The notes below the pieces were generated by a model that had not been told where the DNA came from, made no database searches, and saw nothing but the letters and a program-made list of their open reading frames with translations. From NCBI RefSeq assembly GCF_946885855.1, contig NZ_CAMPHH010000188.1, positions 1 through 6,719 of the forward strand: DNA of 6,719 nt. Reading direction: 5' to 3'. Source of the DNA: an uncultured Actinotalea sp. (GTDB lineage Bacteria > Actinomycetota > Actinomycetes > Actinomycetales > Cellulomonadaceae). The translations under genes were made by a program, and so were the position numbers. The first letter of the stretch is position 1, and each line of letters begins with the position of its first letter. Of the stretch, positions 1 to 6,200 are shown one piece after another.

Positions 1-1110
1 TACGTCGCGGCGAACCCCGACCTCGTCTCGAGCGTGACGTTCGAGCCGCTGCCGTTCGACGAGTACACGACGGCCCTGACCACGCAGATCGCCGGCGGCA
101 ACCCGCCGGACCTCGCCTGGATCCTCGAGTCCACCGCACCGGAGTTCGTGGAGTCGGGCGCGCTCGTGGCGCTGGACGACGTCCTCGCCGGCACCGAGGG
201 CTACGACGTCGACGACCTCAACGCCGACGCGCTGACCCTGTGGCAGTCGGAGGGCGAGCTGTTCGCGTACCCGTTCTCGACCAGCCCGTTCGTCGTCTTC
301 GTCAACGACGACCTGCTCGCCGCCGCCGGTCAGCCCACCGGCCGGGAGCTCCTCGACGCCGGCGAGTGGACCTGGGACCGTATCCAGGAGGCCGGCACCG
401 CGGTCAAGGACGCCACCGGGAACGACGGCTTCGTCATCCGCGACTTCGAGTACGCGCAGTGGGAGATCCTCTCGACCGTCTGGGGGGCCTTCGGCGCCTC
501 GGCGTGGTCGGACGACTACGCGACCTGCCAGCTCGACTCCCCGGAGATGGTCGAGGCGATGACCTTCCTGCACGACAGCGCGTTCGACGCGGCCGCGATG
601 CCGGCGCCGGGCACGACGGCGGACTTCTTCGCCGGCCAGGCGGCGATCACCGTGACGCAGATCAGCCGCGCCTCGCTGCTGGACGACACCTTCGCGTGGG
701 ACGTCCTGCCGATGCCGGAGGGCCCGGCGGGCCAGCAGAACGTCATCGGCCAGGCCGGGATCGGCGTCTTCGCGAACGCCGAGAACCCCGACGTCGCCGC
801 GGACTTCCTCGCCTTCTTCACCAACCCGGAGAACAGCGCCCAGCTGGGTCAGTACTTCCCGCCGCCGCGCGTCTCCCTGCTCACGGCCGAGCAGCTCAAG
901 GCGACCAACCCGCTCCTCAGCGAGGAGCAGCTCGAGGAGGTCGTGGTCCAGGGCCTCGAAGGTGCCATCACCAAGCCGGCGCACCCGAACTTCGCCCAGA
1001 TCCAGCAGGCCACCCGCGCGCAGCTGGACTCCCTGTGGCAGGCCGACGCCGACGTCGCGGCCGTGCTCGCCGCCACCTGCGAGCGCATCCAGCCGCTGCT
1101 CGAGCAGTGA
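1..1110 (+). CDS. Extracellular sugar-binding protein of a CUT1 ABC transporter (5' truncated by window)
   Basis: Solute-binding protein that would capture an oligosaccharide outside the membrane and deliver it to the two permeases just downstream. The reading frame is open from base 1, so the signal peptide and first part of lobe I lie off the left edge; the GTG at 34 is internal, since the frame continues upstream as YVAANPDLVSS. About 369 residues are visible, ending in TGA at 1108-1110. Family-1 binding-protein hallmarks seen are GGNPPDLAW (near residue 36), a hinge-proximal GELFAYPFSTSPFVVFVNDD stretch with N-D-D-L (about residues 85-105), WTWDRIQEA, and the late segment with FFTNPENSAQLGQYF and PPPRVS. 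The C-terminal helix ends in ERIQPLLEQ. The substrate is not deducible; co-location with a secreted glycan-active protein argues for a glycan fragment. The family assignment is secure, the sugar unknown. Confidence 0.95.
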   Translation, partial: YVAANPDLVSSVTFEPLPFDEYTTALTTQIAGGNPPDLAWILESTAPEFVESGALVALDDVLAGTEGYDVDDLNADALTLWQSEGELFAYPFSTSPFVVFVNDDLLAAAGQPTGRELLDAGEWTWDRIQEAGTAVKDATGNDGFVIRDFEYAQWEILSTVWGAFGASAWSDDYATCQLDSPEMVEAMTFLHDSAFDAAAMPAPGTTADFFAGQAAITVTQISRASLLDDTFAWDVLPMPEGPAGQQNVIGQAGIGVFANAENPDVAADFLAFFTNPENSAQLGQYFPPPRVSLLTAEQLKATNPLLSEEQLEEVVVQGLEGAITKPAHPNFAQIQQATRAQLDSLWQADADVAAVLAATCERIQPLLEQ

Positions 1111-1135
1111 CGACGGCCCACCCCGCCGCACCGAC

Positions 1136-1143
1136 GAGAAGGA
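1136..1143 (+). promoter_or_regulatory. Ribosome binding site of the first permease
   Basis: GAGAAGGA lies 5 nt before the ATG at 1149. It fixes the start of the permease even though the same frame stays open far upstream inside the binding-protein gene. The gap from the preceding stop (1110) to this ATG is only 38 nt, consistent with co-transcription. Confidence 0.75.
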
Positions 1144-1148
1144 CCACC

Positions 1149-2108
1149 ATGACGACGACGGCTCCCCGCCCCTCCGCGACGACCGGTACGCCGGTCGCGC
1201 GGCGGGGCGGGGCGCCCCGCCGCCCGTGGCTGACCTACCGGCGGCGGGACAACCTCACCGGGTTCCTCATGGTCAGCCCGCAGCTGCTGGGCAGCGCGGC
1301 CTTCGTCATCGGCCCGCTGCTCATGGTGGTCTGGTACTCGCTGCACGAGTGGCGGGTGCTGGCGAACGAGTTCACCTTCGTCGGCGCGGCGAACTACGAG
1401 CGGCTCGCCGCGGACCCGAGCTTCCACGACTCGCTCCGCGCCACCGGGCTCTTCTCCCTCGGGCTGGTCGTGTTCAACATCTCCCTGGCGCTCGCGCTGG
1501 CGGTGATGCTGGACCAGAAGCTCCGCGGCACGACGGTGTTCCGCACCCTGTTCTTCTCCCCGGTCGTCGTGACGCTCGTGGCGTGGACGATCGTCTGGGG
1601 GTTCCTGCTCCAGGACAACGGCGGGATCAACGCCTTCCTGGAGGCGCTGGGGATCGACGGGCCCAACTGGCTGCGCGGGGAGGCGACGTCGATGCTCGCC
1701 GTCGTCGTCGTGCAGGTCCTCAAGAACGTCGGCCTCAACATGATCCTCTTCCTCGCGGCCCTCCAGGGCGTGCCGGAGGAGCTCAAGGAGGCCGCGCGGA
1801 TGGACGGCGCCGGGCCCTTCCGGATCTTCCGCTCCATCACGCTCGCGCTCATCAGCCCGACGATCCTGCTCGTCTCGATCATCACGATCGTCGGCTCGCT
1901 GCAGGTGTTCGCGCAGATCGCCGTCCTCACCCAGGGCGGACCCGGGACGTCCACGACGGTGCTCGTCTACTACCTGTACCAGCAGGCCTTCCAGTTCAGC
2001 CAGTTCGGCTACGCCAGCGCGGTGGCCGTCGTGCTCTTCGTCATCGTGCTCGTGCTCACCCTCATCCAGTGGGGGCTGCGTCGGAGGTTCGTCTTCCATG
2101 AGTCCTGA
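1149..2108 (+). CDS. Sugar ABC transporter permease, MalF/UgpA type
   Basis: Inner-membrane permease of a CUT1 carbohydrate ABC importer, 319 residues. A basic cytoplasmic tail rich in Arg and Pro (residues 1-34) precedes the first hydrophobic segment (about 37-64), followed by further segments near 99-121, 134-154, 181-205, 232-260 and 288-309, about six in total as usual for the family. The EAA loop that docks the ATPase is clear at about 211-237: ELKEAARMDGAGPFRIFRSI. It continues TLALISP where many relatives have TLPLISP. Another family mark is TQGGPGTSTT at 261-270. The start is the ATG with a good RBS; upstream codons of the same frame are Arg-rich shadow of the binding-protein gene and are excluded. 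The 3' end overlaps the next permease by 11 nt, suggesting translational coupling. It would pair with that permease to form the channel. Confidence 0.95.
   Translation: MTTTAPRPSATTGTPVARRGGAPRRPWLTYRRRDNLTGFLMVSPQLLGSAAFVIGPLLMVVWYSLHEWRVLANEFTFVGAANYERLAADPSFHDSLRATGLFSLGLVVFNISLALALAVMLDQKLRGTTVFRTLFFSPVVVTLVAWTIVWGFLLQDNGGINAFLEALGIDGPNWLRGEATSMLAVVVVQVLKNVGLNMILFLAALQGVPEELKEAARMDGAGPFRIFRSITLALISPTILLVSIITIVGSLQVFAQIAVLTQGGPGTSTTVLVYYLYQQAFQFSQFGYASAVAVVLFVIVLVLTLIQWGLRRRFVFHES
2083..2087 (+). promoter_or_regulatory. Ribosome binding site of the second permease
   Basis: GGAGG sits inside the last codons of the first permease, 10 nt before the ATG at 2098. The site and the 11-nt overlap support this start and translational coupling of the two permeases. 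Confidence 0.6.
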
Positions 2109-3021
2109 GACCCTCACGCCCCCCACACCGGTCCCGGGCGGGTCGGCGCCGTCGTCGTCGACCACCGGGACCGCCCCCCGACGGCGCCGCCTGCCCCGCC
2201 CCGGGCGCGTGGTCCTGTTCGTCACGCTGTGCCTGATGGCCGTGCCGTTCGTCTTCCCCACCTGGTGGATGGTCACGACGAGCTTCAAGCCGATCAGCCA
2301 GGTGTTCGCGTTCCCGCCGTCCCTGTGGCCGCAGGACGCGTCGCTCCAGCCCTACCGCGACGCGCTCACTCTGCAGCCGTTCGCCCAGCAGTACTGGAAC
2401 AGCTTCTACATCGCGGTCCTGGTGACCCTGGGGACGATCGTCTTCTCGTCCATGGCGGGGTACGCGTTCGCGCGGGTGCGGTTCCCGGGGGCCGACGCGC
2501 TGTTCGTCGTCGTGCTGCTGGGACTGCTCGTGCCGGCCGAGGTGACGATCGTGCCGCTGTTCCAGCTCGTCAACCGGTTCGGGCTGATCGACACGCACTG
2601 GCCGCTCATCGTCATCCCGATGCTCGGGGCACCCAGCGTGCTGGCGACGTTCATCATGCGGCAGTTCTTCCTGGCGCTGCCCAGCGAGCTGGAAGACGCC
2701 GGCCGGATGGACGGGCTGGGCCGGTTCGCGATCTACCGCCGGATCGCGATGCCGCTGGCCCGGCCGGCGATCGCCGCGGTCGCGATCTTCACGTTCCTGC
2801 ACTCGTGGAACCTGTTCCTCGAGCCGCTCGTGTTCCTGTCCTCCAAGGAGATGTTCACGCTGCCGCAGGCCCTGACGCAGTACGTCGACGCCTACGGCGG
2901 GCCCATCTGGAACGTCCAGCTCGCCGCCACGACCATGACCGTCCTGCCGGTGCTGGTCGTCTTCATCCTGGCGCAGCGCCAGTTCGTCCAGGGCCTGGCG
3001 CACACCGGCCTCAAGGGCTGA
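2098..3021 (+). CDS. Sugar ABC transporter permease, MalG/UgpE type
   Basis: Second membrane subunit of the same CUT1 importer, 307 residues. A Pro/Ser/Thr-rich cytoplasmic tail ending in basic residues (1-37) leads into a first membrane segment (about 38-60). The motif TSFKP at 61-65 directly after it is typical of MalG-like subunits. Further hydrophobic segments lie near 103-121, 134-155, 168-190, 223-240 and 276-293. GYAFAR at 121-126 is a family signature. The EAA loop is at about 197-223 (ELEDAGRMDGLGRFAIYRRI, then AMPLARP), with the key G of DG conserved. The C-terminus AHTGLKG matches the small Gly/Lys end common in this family. No ATP-binding subunit follows; many actinobacteria energise such importers with one shared MsiK-type ATPase, and that is the likely explanation (inference). 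Confidence 0.95.
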   Translation: MSPETLTPPTPVPGGSAPSSSTTGTAPRRRRLPRPGRVVLFVTLCLMAVPFVFPTWWMVTTSFKPISQVFAFPPSLWPQDASLQPYRDALTLQPFAQQYWNSFYIAVLVTLGTIVFSSMAGYAFARVRFPGADALFVVVLLGLLVPAEVTIVPLFQLVNRFGLIDTHWPLIVIPMLGAPSVLATFIMRQFFLALPSELEDAGRMDGLGRFAIYRRIAMPLARPAIAAVAIFTFLHSWNLFLEPLVFLSSKEMFTLPQALTQYVDAYGGPIWNVQLAATTMTVLPVLVVFILAQRQFVQGLAHTGLKG

Positions 3022-3135
3022 CCGCCCACCCCCGGCAGTCGCCGGCCGGCCCGGACGTCGGGTGAGGGCTTCGTACGCTCCGCGGCGGCGAGCCCCTTCC
3101 CGGACCACCACGTCATCGCGCTCCCGCGCACCCCG

Positions 3136-3154
3136 CCGGGCGAGCTGTGCCCGG
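3136..3154 (+). promoter_or_regulatory. Inverted repeat, possible RNA hairpin
   Basis: CCGGGC and GCCCGG form a 6-bp all-GC stem around a 7-nt loop. There is no T-run behind it, so it is not a classical intrinsic terminator. In DNA of this GC content short stems arise easily by chance; its interest comes from its position only 6 nt before a second, stronger hairpin. Confidence 0.35.
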
Positions 3155-3159
3155 AACCG

Positions 3160-3181
3160 ACGCCGACGACGCCGTCGGCGT
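3160..3181 (+). promoter_or_regulatory. Perfect inverted repeat just upstream of the RBS
   Basis: ACGCCGACG pairs perfectly with CGTCGGCGT (9 bp) around an ACGC loop. It ends 9 nt before the GGAAAGGA ribosome binding site of the large secreted gene. It could be an operator half-site pair, a 5'-UTR hairpin, or a U-less terminator partly separating this gene from the transporter. The sequence alone does not choose between these. Confidence 0.45.
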
Positions 3182-3190
3182 GCCCCCCTG

Positions 3191-3198
3191 GGAAAGGA
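3191..3198 (+). promoter_or_regulatory. Ribosome binding site of the large secreted protein
   Basis: GGAAAGGA lies 7 nt before the ATG at 3206. Together with the textbook signal peptide that follows immediately, this fixes the start. Confidence 0.8.
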
Positions 3199-3205
3199 AC
3201 GACTG

Positions 3206-3292
3206 ATGAGGAGAAGACTCGCCCGGACCGTCGGGGCGGTGATCGCGGCCGGCGCCACCCTGCTCGCCGTGGTCGCGGGCCCCGCGCAGGCG
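3206..3292 (+). other. Sec signal peptide of the secreted protein
   Basis: Residues 1-29: a basic start (MRRRLAR), a hydrophobic core of Ala/Val/Leu (about 8-24) and a GPAQA|T cleavage site of A-x-A type. No Cys follows, so it is not a lipoprotein. No twin-arginine consensus (S/T-R-R-x-F-L-K) is present despite the RRR. Confidence 0.85.
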
Positions 3293-6200
3293 ACGGAGGA
3301 CGGTGCTGCCACCTCTGGTGCGGCCTCGCCGACGGCGGCGACCGCGACCGCGCCACTGCCCGTCTTCGAGTTCAGCGGGATCATCACCGACAAGGCGGAG
3401 ATGATCTACAACCCCACGAACGAGTACGTCTTCCCCAGCGTCTTCCACGCGGGCGCCCACCTCGAGGACCCTCTCGGTGAGTGGTACCTGTACTTCGGTC
3501 CGCACGACGCCCCCGGCGGCATCATGCTCATGTACGCCGACTCGCTCGCGGGCCCGTGGACCGAGTACGCGGCCAACCCCGTCATCGATCGGTACTGGGA
3601 CCCGCACCACCGCGTCTCCCACATCGCCAGTCCCGACGTCGTCTGGGACGACACCACCGGCGAGATGGTCGTGTACTACCACGGGGAGAACACGGAGACC
3701 CGCTACGCGACGAGCACCGATGGGATCAGCTTCGAGTACGGCGGCCTCGCCCTGACCGCCGCCATGACGGCGCCGGACTCGACGTCCGCCAGCTATGCGC
3801 GGGTGTTCGAGCACCCCGACCCCGACTCCGGCTACGCGTGGGCGTCCTTCTTCACGTCGAACTTCAGCGACGGGCCGCTCCACATCATGCTGGCGGAGTC
3901 CGTGGACGGACGGTCGTGGACCGTCCACCCGGAGCCCCTGGTCGCACCCGCAACCGGCGACGGCGGGAACATCGCTGCCGCGAACCTGTGGGAGTGGGAG
4001 GGACAGCTGTACGTCCTCTACCACAACTCCAACGGACGCATCATGGCGCGGACGATCGACCGGTCCCTGCGCGAGGTGGGCCCGGCGACGGTCCTGTTCC
4101 GGACGAGCGGGGTCGGCGAGGACGTGGGCCGGGCCGCGGCCCCGGAGATCGTCACGGACGCCGGCGGGACGTACCTGTTCTACGAGTCCGGCCCCCGCCT
4201 CAGGGGAACGATGGCATACGCCACCCTCAACCCCGACGCGGTCCGGCCGCCCGATCCCGCGAGCGGCTTCCCGCGTGACCCCGCGAACCCGGTGTTCGAG
4301 CAGTGCGCGGTCGCCGGGTCGGACGAGTTCGACGGCACCGGACCGGGCCTGGACCCGGCCATCTGGGACCGGGTGGTGCGCGCGGAGTCGGCGCGGCACG
4401 TCGTCGGCGACGGGGTGCTGACCATCCCGACGTACGCGACGGGCGTGGCCGGGGCACCGCTGCCCCAGCAGGAGCTGCCGGACGGACCGTGGCAGCTCAC
4501 GACACAGGTGAGCATCGACGTCGCCGAGCGCTTCCAGCAGGCCGGTCTGCTCCTGTACACCTCCGACACGAGCTACGGGCAGTTCGCCATCGGGCAGACG
4601 ACGTTCGGCGAGCGGCTCACCGTCACGCGGGTCCTGGACGGCGTCCGCCGGGAGGACACCCTCGCGCCGGAGGTCCCGGACACCGACACGCTGTGGATGC
4701 GCCTGAGCAGCGACGGCGAGACCGTCCAGCCGAGCGTCTCCTACGACGGCGCGACCTTCACCGACGTCGGCCGCCCCTTCACGATGTCCGAGAGCGGCTT
4801 CACGCACGTCGGGCCCTACGCCTTCCGCGGCGCCACGGCCGCCCCGGAGATCCCCGCGACCTTCGACTGGATCCGGTGGTCACCGACGGCCGAGCAGTAC
4901 GAGGCGTGCCTCGCCCCGGAGGAGCCGGGCGAGCCGGGCGCTCTGCCGACGTTCGGGTTCACCGACGTCCTCACCGTGCCCGAGGAGATGCTCTACAACC
5001 CGACCGGGGAGTTCATCTTCCCGAGCGTGTTCCACGCGGGGGCACACCTCGAGGACCCGCTCGGCGAGTACTACCTGTACTTCGGCCCGCACGACGCGCC
5101 GGGCGGCATCTCCCTCATGTACGCGGACTCGCTCGCGGGCCCGTGGACCGAGTACGCGGCCAACCCGGTCGTCGACCGGCAGTGGGACCCGCACTACAGC
5201 GTGTCCCACGTCGCCAGCGCCGACGCGATCTGGAACGAGGAGGCCGGGCAGCTCTTCCTCTACTTCCACGGCGAGAACTCCACCACCCGGTACGCCACGA
5301 GCGACGACGGCGTGACGTTCACCTACGGCGGCGTGACCTGGACCAACGCCTCCGGCGGCGCCGGTGTCACGGAGTCCAGCTACGCGCGCGTGTTCGAGCA
5401 CCCGGACCCGACGTCGGGGTACGGCTACGCCGCGTTCTACATGGCCAACTACACGGACAACGTCCGGCGGATCCGCCTCGCCGAGTCGGTCGACGGGCGC
5501 ACCTGGACGGTGGTTCCCGGCAACCTCGTCTCCCCTGAGCAGGGCGACGGGGGCAACGTCTCCGCCGGCAACCTGTGGGAGTGGGACGGGCAGCTGTACG
5601 TCACCTACCACAACTCCTCCGGGCAGATCCGGGCGCGGACGATCGACCCGACGCTGCGGCAGGTCGGCCCGTCCGTCCTCCTGCACGCCTCGAGCGGGAT
5701 CGCGCCCGACGTCGGCCGCGTCGCCTCGCCGGAGATCGTCACCGACGCCACCGGCACCTACCTCTTCTACGAAGCCGGGGCTCGCCTCGACGCCCGCATC
5801 GCCCTGGCGACGCTCGGCGCTCCGGGGCCCGAGGAGCCGGCGCCGCTGTTCCCCGTGGACCCCGCGAACCCCGTGTTCGAGCAGTGCCCGGGCATCGGGT
5901 CGGACGAGTTCGACGGCACCGGACCGGGTCTCGACCCGGGCCTGTGGGACCGGGTCGTGCGGGAAGGGTCCGCGCGGCACGTCGTCGGCGACGGGGTGCT
6001 GACCATCCCGACGTACGCGACGGGCGTGGCCGGGGCACCGCTGCCCCAGCAGGAGCTGCCGGACGGACCGTGGCAGCTCACGACACAGGTGACCATCGAC
6101 GTCGCCGAGCGCTTCCAGCAGGCCGGTCTGCTGCTGTACGCCGCCGACACCGTCTACGGGAAGTTCGGCCTCGGCCAGGCGACGCCGGGCAAGCGCCTGG

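Larger units (their letters stand above)
3022..3205 (+). other. Intergenic region between the transporter genes and the secreted-protein gene
   Basis: A 184-bp GC-rich gap, much wider than the junctions inside the transporter cluster. It holds two adjacent inverted repeats (3136-3154 and 3160-3181) and the RBS of the next gene. I see no convincing -35/-10 pair and no obvious long LacI-type operator palindrome. Whether the downstream gene has its own promoter here or is read through from the transporter cannot be decided from the sequence. Confidence 0.6.

Noticed and set aside
240..1148. 5' extension of the first permease frame upstream of its ATG
   Set aside because: These codons overlap the binding-protein gene and read as Arg-rich shadow; the RBS at 1136-1143 supports the ATG at 1149.
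849..2288. 479-codon minus-strand open frame opposite the permeases
   Set aside because: It is made of runs of Asp/Glu/Arg/His typical of antisense frames and lies opposite two well-supported membrane proteins.
3041..3050. GCCGGCCGGC palindrome after the second permease
   Set aside because: A short all-GC self-complementary run without loop or T-tract is expected by chance here, so it is not called as a terminator.
3051..3079. Possible promoter (CCGGAC ... 17 nt ... TACGCT)
   Set aside because: The -10-like hexamer is only a partial match and the -35-like hexamer is poor. In such GC-rich DNA this is not above chance.
3113..4807. Long open frame on the minus strand (564 codons)
   Set aside because: It is antisense to the clear modular secreted protein and its translation is Arg/Gly/Val-rich with no recognisable domain. 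It is a typical GC-rich shadow frame.
4303..5538. 411-codon + strand open frame inside the secreted gene
   Set aside because: It is out of frame with the modular protein, Arg/Pro-rich, and spans a jelly-roll/propeller border without a domain of its own.
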